A stretch of DNA of 64,000 nucleotides, taken from assembly GCA_021399445.1 (NCBI GenBank), contig JAJTUQ010000003.1, positions 6,076,001 through 6,140,000 on the forward strand. Direction: 5' to 3'. Shown piece by piece: positions 49,338 to 60,300 of this stretch. Position numbers and translations under genes: made by a program. Numbering within the stretch: position 1 is the first letter of the stretch; each line of letters opens with the position of its first letter. Source of the stretch: Xylogone sp. PMI_703. Taxonomy: Eukaryota > Ascomycota > Leotiomycetes. Below the pieces are notes generated by a model, which saw only the letters and a list, made by a program, of their open reading frames with translations, did not search any database and was not told the DNA's origin.

Positions 49338-50905
49338 TCATCCCTGTATAATATCCGACAACAATGTTTCCGTAAAACTCCAAATCGCACTAGAATCATG
49401 AGCCTGCCACGCCGCGCCGGTATACCAAACCCCACGATGTCCTTGAAGAGCATTAGCCCTCCTATAAAACCCTGCTCGTATCTGCTCCGGAGTTACATGC
49501 TGAAAGAACGGTACATGTGCGCTAAATGCCTTCCACTCGATCTCCTTGGGTGCATGTAGACCCGGGATTTTCAATCTGCGTAGTTCCGCGAGGATGTTTG
49601 CCTTGACCGTCTTCTCATCTTGCGGGATAGGAGCCCCGTATTTTATATCGATCAGCCCCGGCTGGGCAGTGACGTCGAAAGCATATGTTCCCGGGAGAGC
49701 GGGGAGATTGAACGGGGTGTCGATGCCGTTGTTCACAATATCTGTGCTGGGAGGAATGCCCGTATTTGCGCTGAGTCCGGTGTAGTAGCCTTCATAACGA
49801 TATGTACTAAACACGTCTTTTTCCTGTTTGTCGAGGTCCCAGCCTCTGAAATTACTGGAAATAGGAGGGATTGCTACGACGACTTTCTTGGCTTTGATGA
49901 GCTTCTTTCCGTGTGGCGTTTGAACAACGATTTTGGTTGTGCCGTGGGGACTATTGCTACGATCGACTGAGAGGATGTGGGATGAAAGGAGGAGGCTTTT
50001 TGCTTTGGAAAATCTGTAAGGTTTCGAAGTTAGCTTTCTTTAATTTGAGAAGTGTATGCATGAATTGGGTGATTGTTCTCTGAGTGCAGTTTGTTGATAC
50101 TTCAAAAGCACTCTGAAAATATGGCTTTTATTCAACAAATGCTCGTGAGGGAACTTGATGTAATTTCATACTCGACTGTAGCTGCATCATATATCAAGTG
50201 ATTATCGCGCGCCACTGTAGCCACAAAGCCTGCTTGAAGAGACTGCACCAAGTCAAGGCTGAACAGCTTCATGGTGTATAGAGTCGGCTGCTCAAGGAGA
50301 TCGTTGTGTCCTTGACCGAGACCCGTAACCGTCTGGACCAAATCACCCAGATCATACTTCTGAATGAAGTCTTTCCACGGTATTAGTAGCTCCTCAGGAA
50401 CTGGATCCGGGAGGTTTATTCCGTTCACTAGGAACGGGTATTTCTCTAGCTGGGTTACCCAGGTCGCTATGGCCGCAGATGGATCCGGGGAGACAAAGTT
50501 ATCGAGTACCTCTCCTGTATGGAAGTCAACATGGTAGGTGGTATTGGCTGGGTCAGTAATAGCTGGCCCAAGTGGGACTTTGTAATGGGCAAAATAATCT
50601 CTGACAATAGACGTATTATGAAAGACCACGACGGCGTAGTCAATCTTCAGACCAGAGCCGGGGACTGTATAGGTATTGGTATGGCCACCCAGGATAGGTT
50701 CCTTCTCAATCACCACAACGCTCTGGCCTAGCTGACGAAGACGAGTTGCAGCGTATGTGCCACCTGAACCACCTCCAACGACGCATACATCACGAACGAT
50801 GATGTCATCTGTCCTATAATCTTCGTCCCGGGTACTATGGACTTCCGGGAGAGCAGTGACGAGACAAAGATAAGTTGACAGCAGGGCTTTAGTGAAGCCT
50901 TTCAT
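49338..50905 (-). CDS. Secreted FAD-dependent oxidoreductase (amine oxidase-like fold)
   Basis: Two exons (50905-50172, 50013-49338) give 469 residues. A signal peptide (LLSTYLCLVTALPEVHS) precedes the FAD-binding VCVVGGGSGGTYAATRL (GxGxxG at 44-49) and the ribose-binding acidic residue in VVVIEKEP (Glu67), then GGHTNTY. A C-terminal FAD contact is seen as GVWYTGAAWQAHDSS. This is the NAD(P)-binding Rossmann-like/flavin amine oxidoreductase group, often found extracellularly or in secondary metabolism in fungi. The start at 50905 is chosen because it opens directly into the signal peptide; an upstream in-frame ATG at 51037 is less likely. Substrate unknown. Confidence 0.85.
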
Positions 50906-52582
50906 TATGGAAGAATGCAACACTGGCAATGAATACAAGTATGTCTTGTGATCCTGCGGATCATGGAAAGTTCGGGACGAGAGAAATATAAGCTTATATA
51001 CATATGATCGGTCACCGCATACATCGTAAGCTGACACTGCCGTTCAGCCCCGCATAAAATTAATTTATTACTCAATACCAATCTAGATCAACGATTTCAG
51101 CCTCTGGGTGGCTACTTCCGTTACCATTGTCTCCAGCTCTAGGTCTCTGTCTCCCTCTGAGCTGTCGTCCAAGACACGGCATGGCAGAAGCTAGATTTGA
51201 GTGGACGCTTGAGAGCCTTGGCAATTTTCCGCCATCTTGTGAAGTGTACACGTATTTTAAGCTCTGATATATTATCTACGGTAGATGCGATGCTGATTTC
51301 CTAATGAGATTTAGTGAAGTGCCGGGATTAGAAATCCATCTGTAAACCCTTGCCGTCACGGGCATGATGTTGCTCTCAGCGCGTAGCCGTCTGAGATGAT
51401 TGGTCACACTTATTAAATGCAGTTATGTTCGTACTATCGATTATGACGTTCAGCTATTAGCGTACTGAAATTAATGTATCACTTTCTCTACAGTATTGAA
51501 CTTGGATATAACCTCGATAACATAGAGAAGTGAATGTATAATTGATTAGGAAACTTCACTAATAACCCATGTATACCGCACGGTTGAGTAAGCTGACCCC
51601 CTAATTAAGAGTGAATGCTGGTGGTAGGTTCATTCTGCTATACGCGCACAGTATTCCCGGTAGCTCTCCCACTCCGGCAAATTTCCCACTTTCAAGATGA
51701 ACACCACCATACTTCTAAATATTATAACTTAATAATGACAAATCCGATTAAATTGAAATTAATAAATTAGCTATATTACAAGTTATAAAATCCAATGTAC
51801 TCTTTAAATATTAGATATTACCTAAAGTTAGAGCACAATTACTCTTACAACAAAAATTGCTTTTATACCCCTCTTGCACTAACCACACACCCACTTAAGA
51901 AGCCTTTAGTGAAACTTTCCTGCGTGTGACAACTGTTTTTAACTTTCCTTTGAGTAGCTAAAAGCTACCGTTTTAAAGCTTTCCGTATTTACACTTCTTC
52001 CTTGACTTGCTTTTTAAAAAGAGCTTCCTTAACTTTTTGTTCAATAATTAACACAGCGTAGATTGGGACTGTAGACTGGCAATTACGAGGGGTATCAAAG
52101 GGTTTCACAACGATATTGTATAGTGGTGTCTGGGATTGACCGTCTAATGGCTACCGTAAAGCAAGACCCTAACAACTTGCAGCCGAGGATGATATTGATA
52201 TGAAGGACGCGCTTATCGGTCGGAGGGGTTTTCGAGGTGTGTGGGCGGAGTACCGAGGGTCTACCAGGAGGCTAGTTTTTCTCATTCTTCGTGTTCGATT
52301 AAGCTGTTATTTTTGGATCAATGCAGGGAGAAGTGCCATGGAAATTTGGAGTTTGGGCATCTGTTATCTGAGGAGTTTCATATCACGTTTAGTGTGTTGC
52401 TATGTAGGGCTGTGAGATACCTCAATTAGATGCTACTTTACGGATGGATAGTATAAAGTAATTTACTGTGCTATGCGCGTATTCAAAAGACTATAGAATG
52501 GTTCCTACCGTGAACTGGGTGAGAAGGGATTTAGAGGAATCTGTATACCAAGCTATCTCATAGTTTTAGTAGACTTTGAAAT

Positions 52583-53358
52583 GATCTTACAGTATGTGGA
52601 CGTAAGTCTACGCGAATGTATAAAAGCACTCCTTAACTTTAACATGGATTTATTACTTAATAAGCTACTTGATATAAATTGTATTATATATAAATTGATA
52701 ATTTTTTGTATTCTTTTTCTTATAAACTAGTAATTTTTTAATAATTTAATATATTGATTATATAATATTCGTTTAATAATAACATAGATTTTCATAGATT
52801 TTGATAGATTATATTTTATAGGATACTTATTCAAAATGTATAAATTTGATATATGTTAAACTTGAATATCGAAATAATATGAAAATATAATATAATTATA
52901 TATATTTAATATAAATATTTTGTTATAATTTTAGTTAAAGTAAGTGAGTTTCGTTAAAAAATGACGATTTCGCTTAATTTTTAACAGAATTCATGTGTTT
53001 TAAATAAGAATTCTACAAAATATTTATATTTAATATAAAAAATTTAATTAGATTTTTAAATTATTTCGAATATCTAATTTAACATATAAAAATAGAGAAT
53101 TAATTGATAAACATTTATATAGTTAAATATTAGCTAGAAATTAGTCTAAATTTAGTATAATTTCAAATATAAAATATCTTTATGTACTTTAAATATTATA
53201 AGAAAAAAATATCATATATTAAATATAATTTAAAAGAGCTATCGTTTCATATATTACACTTTATATTTAAAAGGGTTGTTGAATGATAAATCTATGCTAA
53301 AGTTAAAGGGTACTTTTTTATACTCGTTTAGACTTATGTCCACCCACTGTACATGATC
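52583..53358. mobile_element. AT-rich inverted-repeat element, probably RIP-mutated
   Basis: About 776 bases. The left end (52590-52660) and the reverse complement of the right end (53280-53350) align along at least 61 bases with about 48 matches by eye, and weaker matches extend inward. Most mismatches are transitions. The interior is nearly pure A/T (5 to 7 G or C per 60 bases in lines counted) and has no open frame. This looks like a decayed non-autonomous DNA transposon or foldback element. Confidence 0.65.
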
Positions 53359-53429
53359 AGTGTTTAATTTGCTGACTATGCCTTCTAATTTTAGCACCAA
53401 TATTAATCTTAGATGTAGATCTGCTTTAA

Positions 53430-53690
53430 TTGCTACTTCCATTGGTTAGCAAACCACCCATGCCGGCCGCTTCATCTCCGATTGGGATCCACCCTGGATT
53501 TTCAATCGTGGGCCTTATACTCTCCACTGCTGGGTGTATTTCCCAGCGCGAAGCTCCACTTCTCGCGGTAAATCTGAGATACTGTATGCAAAGTGTATTC
53601 CCTGCTTGGTTCAACCAACTGATTTGTGGGGATAAAATTCATGATTTCTCTAAAGTTGAAATGGGTGGACTTAGTAGATAAGTAATAAGA
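53430..53690. other. GC-balanced island beside the AT-rich element
   Basis: Frames are open on both strands (plus 53430-53681, minus 53614-53426), and composition changes sharply from the AT-rich flank. I do not recognise either translation. It may be a fragment of an older gene or transposon. Confidence 0.3.
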
Positions 53691-53913
53691 CTTTGTTGAT
53701 CTCAGGGTATTATTATGTCATTATTGTTATCAATAGTTACAAGCTTTATTCACTATAACTCACAATGATATTGCAGTTAAACAGGAAAATCTCATCAGGA
53801 TTTCATTGCGAAGGTTAATACTAATAATAAAATGTATTATGTTCGACACTAATCCAATTTACTAAAAGGGAGATCCTTGAATCGCGCATGAACTAAAGCT
53901 GGATATCCTTATA

Positions 53914-54846
53914 CTATAACATTGATTTGGTATCATGTATGGAATTATAATTTGGTCTTTGTATGTCGGTAGGTTGTATATCGGTATTATTAGTTAATGC
54001 CGGTGTATACGCTGGTGGGTCTGAAGCAGGACTGTTCAGCTCCTGAGGTATCCTGGGTTCCGCAGGCGCCTCTAACGGAGGAATGTTTGATGGTACGACA
54101 CCTGAAGTGAGCTCTGCTGTTATGGTCGCTGTATTATCGTGAGGAATGATGATAATCCTAAACCTTCGTCCTGCTTTCTTGACTGCTTTCTTCCGGGCCT
54201 TTGGGCTCCCAGGCGTATCGATAACCAGATCTTCCTTTTGAAGCTGCTGTGGGTCGATCGGTAGCTCTAGCCAGGCATGGAAACCTTTCTCCTCAAATAT
54301 GTCTCTGTTCCATCGTCGCAATACTGATCTGATGTCACCTTCCTGTCCAAGTCTCTGTTTCACTGACTTTACTACGGCTTTCCTGTGTATCATTCTCCCA
54401 GTAAAGTATCCTAACACAGGTGCGAAGACAAGGAGGATGGGTGAGGTGATTGTCCCTGTTGTGATGCCTGTAGCCCATGACATGAAGTCTTCGTATGGGG
54501 TTAGTTTAGCCGCCTTTACAATATCGCTGCTGAATAGGGACCACTGGTCATGAGTAATCTTTAGGTCATATAATAGAGGATGAAATGGGAATCCGGATGA
54601 AAGTGAATCATTCTTTGTTGGGATCTCAAATCGGTTCCAGGGTGAACCAGCTGACTCTGTGGTGAATGTATGAGATGGCTGGTGATTAAGTATCCAATTT
54701 GGTCCGAGTCCAGGATTTTGACGCTGTCTTGATTTTGTCAGCAGGGTTATGCCGGGACTATTAACACCGATATGCTTACGGTTGAACAGTTTGAGTGTCT
54801 GTAATTGCTGAGTCCTGCATGATGTCCGGCGCATTGCCAATCTCAT
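53914..54846 (-). CDS. Hypothetical membrane-anchored protein
   Basis: Single exon of 310 residues. The N-terminal 90 residues are basic and Ser/Thr/Gln-rich, possibly a mitochondrial-type leader. One clear hydrophobic segment (ITSPILLVFAPVLGYFTG, about residues 130-150) is followed by a basic stretch (HRKAVVKSVKQRL) and a conserved-looking block (FEEKGFHAWLELP), then KARKKAVKKAGRRFRIIIIP. The C-terminus is Pro/Asn/Thr-rich and probably disordered. I recognise the general type, a fungal one-pass protein of unknown role, but no named family. Confidence 0.65.
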   Translation of the reverse strand: MRLAMRRTSCRTQQLQTLKLFNRKHIGVNSPGITLLTKSRQRQNPGLGPNWILNHQPSHTFTTESAGSPWNRFEIPTKNDSLSSGFPFHPLLYDLKITHDQWSLFSSDIVKAAKLTPYEDFMSWATGITTGTITSPILLVFAPVLGYFTGRMIHRKAVVKSVKQRLGQEGDIRSVLRRWNRDIFEEKGFHAWLELPIDPQQLQKEDLVIDTPGSPKARKKAVKKAGRRFRIIIIPHDNTATITAELTSGVVPSNIPPLEAPAEPRIPQELNSPASDPPAYTPALTNNTDIQPTDIQRPNYNSIHDTKSML

Positions 54847-56085
54847 GAGAGTTCCAAGTATGGCTCACAGGTGATACCCGAGATGAGTCTGCATCTGGTG
54901 ACATATTTATTGGGATGGGTGTAGATAGAAGGTTGAAATTGGTTATAGAAATAATTTGACCGCAAACACCGATTTGCCATTGTTATTAACTTGAGTAGAA
55001 GGTCCTACAGCAAAAGTCTTTTAAACCCAAGAAATAAAGCATTAAAGTTCAAAGGCCTCGTACGTAACCTATGCACAGCTTCGGTATTGTCTGCCTAAGT
55101 TCAGCAATGCCAGCGAAAATTATTGGTCGATTATAGTCTTAACTAAGAGGTTGAGAGTTCCTTAATTGGCAGGCTCGCACCTGCGCCTGTGTGACTTATC
55201 CCGTGGACACGTCAGCCTTGTTCAGCCATATTCACACCCTCTTGCAGCGCCACCGCCAAAAAGGATTCTGGTACGTGCTTGGCCATGGTATCGGCTCCAA
55301 AATTCTAACACTTCCATTGTTAAAGATTTACGTATATTAAGTCGTTATATAAATGTCTCCTTTATTGGTGGAACACACATCCAGGTTAAACGAAAGTTAC
55401 CACCCTCTTTCTCATGATTTTTTCGCGTTCAACACATACGAATTCCACCCGCCCAACTCTGACCAAAGATGGTCTAAGATAGGGGAGCAATCCACTTCAA
55501 TTAATACCGACGCAAGTGTACGACGGTAATCTTGGGAATCTATTTTCTATGCAACTGAGATCAGACAAGGCGATATTTTTGCAGTTTAATTCCGTCACAC
55601 TTTAGGTACGATGGTTGTATAGTTCAAGTCAAGCATCCTTAAATCTAAAGCAATTACTTGCTGATCAAGGAAATCAAGATTAGTTTTGCTTTAATGCTTA
55701 CATTACGTGTATAGTGTAATAGGCGCTATCGATTTATCTACCAATGGACATAAGTGAATGGGTGAAAGGACAAATGCCAGGATAAAGGAGCTAGAAACTC
55801 TACATTGATGCGGGCGTTGATACTTAGATTTTTGTATTTTACAGCTTGGTTTAAATTCGACCAGTAATACGACTTCGAATCCAATCGTATTGTGCAAATC
55901 AGCAAGCTCCCGCTCTTGCGCCTGGGGCCTCTTCTCGGAAATTAGGCCTCAAGGGCTATCCAATGCCGTTTCGTTATGTGGCTGAATGGCATTGCCTTTC
56001 GTCGGATTCTCTGCAGAAAACTTTCTCCTTATCGAGCGGAGGCTTGAAGCCGTAAGTGTTTGTAACATCGAAGATGCTTTCTGGT
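54847..56085. other. Intergenic, 1.2 kb
   Basis: Nothing supportable; short frames only. Confidence 0.5.
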
Positions 56086-56805
56086 TCATAGAACCCACGG
56101 TATAAACCGTGCAGTTCGAGCATGCCACATTTCCCACTTACGACCAAACTGAGCTTGCAACATATGTTCCTCCTCCCTCACCCGCGTCCATGTACCAAAA
56201 GTCAACACCGACAGTCCGATAGGGACCAATGCTGTATAGATAGTACAGAAAGTCCAATTCCATTGTGGTGGAATCCAACAGCTTAGCACACCGTCCATTC
56301 TAACTAACAACGCTGCATTGCTCACAAGAAGGACCAGGACGCCACTGTAGCTAGGATGTTGTACATGATGGTAAATCCCCGTAGTTGTCAAGCGATCCGG
56401 CTCCTTGAGTGCGAACGTGAAGTTCTTGCCGAGTGAGGCATAGGAGATTAGTCGGAGTGGAACACCGACGCAAAGAATTAGAGCTATTGGAACGTAGGTT
56501 GCTGCTGACCATGTTATGCGTTCCGGCTTTAAGCCATTTTGTGCACCATAGCGGAGGATAGAAGGCGGGATGTTGGGGTGGAAGAAGGTTAGAGCCGAGG
56601 TGTGTAGTGCCAGCAGACCTAGGGGTGCCAATGCGATTTCCGTGGTAAATCTATTCGTGAGTTTCAGTCGGCGGAGGAAGTCACCTGTTGATGGCTCAGA
56701 GGTTACACTGGGATTGGGAGGGGAGAGTGCGATATAGGTTCCGATGGTGGATGCCAATATTGCTGCTGCTAGAGAGGCTTGATGAAAGGAGATAACGAAT
56801 GACAT
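56086..56805 (-). CDS. Isoprenylcysteine carboxyl methyltransferase-like membrane protein
   Basis: Single exon of 239 residues with about five hydrophobic segments. The ICMT/PEMT signature is complete: RLTTTGIYHHVQHPSYSG (about 138-155) for S-adenosylmethionine binding, and RVREEEHMLQAQFGRKWEMWHARTARFIPWVL at the C-terminus. Classical ICMT methylates prenylated CaaX proteins in the ER; fungi also have several paralogues of unknown substrate. Start at the ATG at 56805; the frame continues a little upstream only through a TTG codon. Confidence is high for the family, moderate for the reaction. Confidence 0.85.
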   Translation of the reverse strand: MSFVISFHQASLAAAILASTIGTYIALSPPNPSVTSEPSTGDFLRRLKLTNRFTTEIALAPLGLLALHTSALTFFHPNIPPSILRYGAQNGLKPERITWSAATYVPIALILCVGVPLRLISYASLGKNFTFALKEPDRLTTTGIYHHVQHPSYSGVLVLLVSNAALLVRMDGVLSCWIPPQWNWTFCTIYTALVPIGLSVLTFGTWTRVREEEHMLQAQFGRKWEMWHARTARFIPWVL

Positions 56806-58183
56806 GATTGATTGATAGAGTTTATTAGATTGTGGCAACTTGACTGCGTTGGAGCTGAGGAGTTTAGATACAATGTAATGGCTCCGATGGCTGCGTCATC
56901 TTTGGTAGTAACTGCCTCGCTTGTGTGCGTTTAGTTCATGACGAATCTATGGAGCCCCAGTGGCTTCACGGAGCTCAACGACTCTGATATCAAAAGCCTA
57001 TTTACGTCCTCCTGTCCGTCTGATGCATCTCTTCGTTATTCGTTGTGGCGGGTAGGAAATACAATATTTCCTCTCTAGCACCCACGATAGTCGCTTTTGT
57101 GTCAAACTTGAGGTAGAATCCGCGAAAGCGGGTCCATAAAGAGTCAGAAACATCTGCTACGGATGATCTCACTACATTTGGTGAACCCCAGATGTATGGA
57201 CCCGGGATTGCATTTTAGAATCGCGATTTCTCTTCTCCTCGAAACTGTGACTTCTCATGATCTCAACTGTGCAAGTAGAGAAAAGAATGCGGTCAGACCT
57301 TTCAGTATGACCATCCAGTATCTTCTAATGACTCGTATCTTTTATCTCTTACAGTTTGATTGTATGATTTAAGACGCTGATACTAGAATTTTATCATCAG
57401 TGGAGAAGGCAGCAAGATTGACTTGCCCGTATTGCACCTGCAAGACGCTTGGCTATGGCTAATTGTTTGCAATAGAAAAGATGACAACGCCGAATGCAAA
57501 GTCATGCTATCGGTTCTACCAATATGAAACTCTCCCATCAGCCGTCAATTAGTTCACAAGACGTCTGTAAAGGATGCCCAGGTCCTCGTTGACACGCCAG
57601 TTAAAGCCACTCCGTAAAGACTTGTCCTATTGCCAAACAAAAGGAAACGTCTGTGATGGCGAAATAATATTGAAACAAGCCTCTTTATACTCATGAGCTG
57701 ATGGCTTCGTTATATAAAATCAAGGAAGTGTAGTCATAAGTCTTGGAACGTAAGAATCTAGAGAGTCTGGATCCCGCCACGCTGAGCCACCCAACATCGT
57801 GGCTGCCTGGGGCCTGATTACCCGCAGCCAGTCAAAGGAACGGCACGCGGATGCTCCGCGGATTCGCAAGCGCTATTGAAGATTTAGTGAAGACTATTGC
57901 CGATTCTCATAGATTACCAGTCACATTCTTCAGCTGCTAGGATATTCAGAGGCCAGCTGAAACTCCATTTCGAACGTACTGTCGAGGAAAAGTCTTCGTA
58001 CGAGACCGAGAACGTCTGATATCCCAATGTGAGGAATGCCTTTCCCTTAGCCATTATGAAGCTCCATCGTCTATATATTTCGAGCATCTGCTCTCTCAAT
58101 AGATCACTCAAATCACTCAAATTATCATCCTTTCTAAGAGCTTTCATTTGAAATACTTCACAAAACCTACCAATATTCTCACA
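56806..58183. other. Intergenic, 1.4 kb
   Basis: Promoters of the ICMT-like and orphan genes. No gene or repeat is supported. Confidence 0.5.
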
Positions 58184-58683
58184 ATGCCTCCATATACCGT
58201 TCGCATCGTGCCTCAGACCTGGAGCAAGTCAAATTTGACCATCAGAAACCCAAAAGGTGATAAGGGAGTCAAAATCAATGGCTCTGAACCTTCTGTTACC
58301 GCTGGCAAGATAATTAATTCTCAAGGCACGGGAGATCGTGCAGAGTTCTCCATCTCTTTGGATGGAACAGGACCGATGGGATTCACTTTCGAGTTTGAGC
58401 TCTCAGGACCGGGAGCTGAAGAGAACCCGAAGAAGTATGGAGGTTTGCAAGTCAAGCGACCTTACGACGAGCACGACAGGAGACTGGGCCAGCCGGAAGC
58501 TCTTGATCTCCGGGGAATAGGCAATAACCCCGCCAAGTTTGTGACGCAATGTAAGTTACCTCCGAGCTTCTTATCTCATTATCCGTCATATTCATAATCA
58601 CGCGTGAGCGATAGCTAAATACTAACAATTCTGTAGGGGATGCTCAAAAACAAATCTTCACAGTTTACGTGAAGAGCCTTTAG
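58184..58683 (+). CDS. Small cytosolic-type orphan protein
   Basis: Two exons (58184-58550, 58637-58683) give 137 residues. The intron has a perfect GTAAGT donor and CTAAC branch site, and splicing swaps an early stop for the ending WDAQKQIFTVYVKSL, which supports a real gene. The protein is rich in Gly, Lys, and beta-type segments (FTFEFELSGPG, GFTFEF), with no signal peptide, membrane segment, or cysteine. I do not recognise a family. The pattern of alternating strands suggests a small beta-sandwich. Confidence 0.68.
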
Positions 58684-59675
58684 AGGAATATTATGGAGTG
58701 ATATTTTTGAATATAAGAGGATTGTTTATGAGATGCCTATGCTATGGTAACCGGTTATATGTGTATAAATTCAGGTTCATTAACTAAAGAAATCTATTAT
58801 ATCTGCGATGAATCAGAAGATCATATAACTCTAATTATAGTTGATTATACATGTTATATCTTTCACCTTCGTACGTAGTATAGAGAATATCAACCAATAC
58901 CTCTCATGTAAAGCAATTAGCGTACTGTAACTATAGTGTTACGTCGTGTAACGCGTTAAGGGAGTATACTGATACATGCTTTTATTTTGCTCCCTTTCCT
59001 GAAAAACACTGCATATACGCCTGCTAACGGCTCATATCATTTTAATAAAATTTACGTAAACCCTTTGGCAAAATCAATACATGCATAGAAATAATACCGT
59101 TATCGAAAGGACATAAAAATAGTTATGCACCTACCTAGTAAATATTTAAATGAGCTTTAACAGTTTTCAATTCCTTGTCAGCCAGTATACAATCGATTAA
59201 AGCTACTCCATGGGACTAGATCATACCATATACTATTATATACTAGCCTATCACAAATCATCACATTACCTGTATTATTATCAGAGTGTGATAAATAATA
59301 CCTTTTATTAGCTAACTCTATTTTAGCCGTGAATTGTCTATATGCAAGAGGTACTCTAGCAATGTTTGCAAATTTCTTTACCATAGAATCTAGTAGTTCT
59401 AGCTTGTAAAGGTTATGCACGAACTGATGAATTCATTGGACACTTACAATCTATAGGGAGTTGGAATGCAAGTTTCTTTAATGAGCGAGGGTCTGATTGA
59501 ATGTATTTTGGAAATAATAATGCTGGTTGCATCTGTCTATTTATAATACTAGCTACACGAAAATATAACTTTCTTCTCCAACTTCGAGACATAGGTCTTC
59601 ACAATTGACGCGAATAAAGGGTCTCTAGTATGACCATATAAGGAAACCTAGTCAGGCTTAACCGCCGCTCTCGGA
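58684..59675. other. Intergenic, AT-rich
   Basis: No supportable gene; an 80-codon frame near 59178-59420 (minus) has no features. Confidence 0.5.
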
Positions 59676-60300
59676 CTAGAGGCTAAGTAGGGCAATTGGA
59701 ATTGCCATTAGACAAGCCATCAGGTAGAGGAACGGGGAGTTGTTACTAGCCGCCCCTGTGGTTGCGTTGGCGGTAGAAGGGGCAGAGGATGCAGGAGTTG
59801 GGGAACCAGAATCTGTAGATGTGGCTGGGGGAGCACTGGTAGACGACCCACCAGAACCAGAGACACCAGATGCAGGAGAGCTAGAGGCGGCAGAGCTGGG
59901 AGAACTAGAACTACCAGTGGTGGATCCCGAAACAGTGACGGAGATCCCAGTTTTGCTCAGGACCTCCTGTGCATAGTTGGGATCGTCGACATCAATTGAA
60001 GCCTTGCACGAGGTTAAACTGCTTAAGGGTGGTGAATCGACAGGAACGCCGTAGCAGCAATAAATCTTTCCGTTGGAACGAGCCGCCTGGCCGGGACAGC
60101 AGACCTCGCTTATTTCAGTCTGAATAAAATTTTGTCCGTCTGGGCAATCAATATCCTAGATGTAAATTAGTAAGATTAACAAGATAGTAAAACGGTTTAT
60201 TTAAGCGATCTAGTTCACATACTCTAGCTTCATGAGTACTGACAGCAGCAGCAAGATGAATAGCGAGAGCGGCAATAAGACTGTCTGATAATAGCTTCAT
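59676..60300 (-). CDS. Cysteine-rich secreted protein with Ser/Thr/Pro stalk, probably GPI-anchored
   Basis: Found by splicing by hand: exon 1 is 60300-60223 (26 codons, signal peptide MKLLSDSLIAALAIHLAAAV) and exon 2 is 60155-59676, giving 185 residues. The mature N-terminal domain of about 55 residues has six cysteines (DIDCPD, EVCCPG, IYCCYG, TSCKAS). A Ser/Thr/Pro/Ala/Gly-rich stalk of about 70 residues follows, and a hydrophobic tail (FLYLMACLMAIPIALLSL) ends the protein. This is the layout of a fungal cell-wall or plasma-membrane GPI protein. The intron has GTATGT and an ACATCTAG acceptor. The cysteine pattern with paired CC does not fit the eight-cysteine CFEM domain. Confidence 0.72.

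Larger units (their letters stand above)
50906..53913. other. Gene-poor AT-rich region, 3 kb
   Basis: Contains the foldback element 52583-53358 and a less AT-rich island at 53430-53690. DNA at 52090-52420 has more balanced composition but no readable gene. No complete gene is supported. Confidence 0.55.

Noticed and set aside
59740..59976. 78-codon plus-strand frame rich in Ala/Glu/Val
   Set aside because: It is the antisense shadow of the Ser/Thr/Pro stalk of the GPI-type gene on the minus strand.
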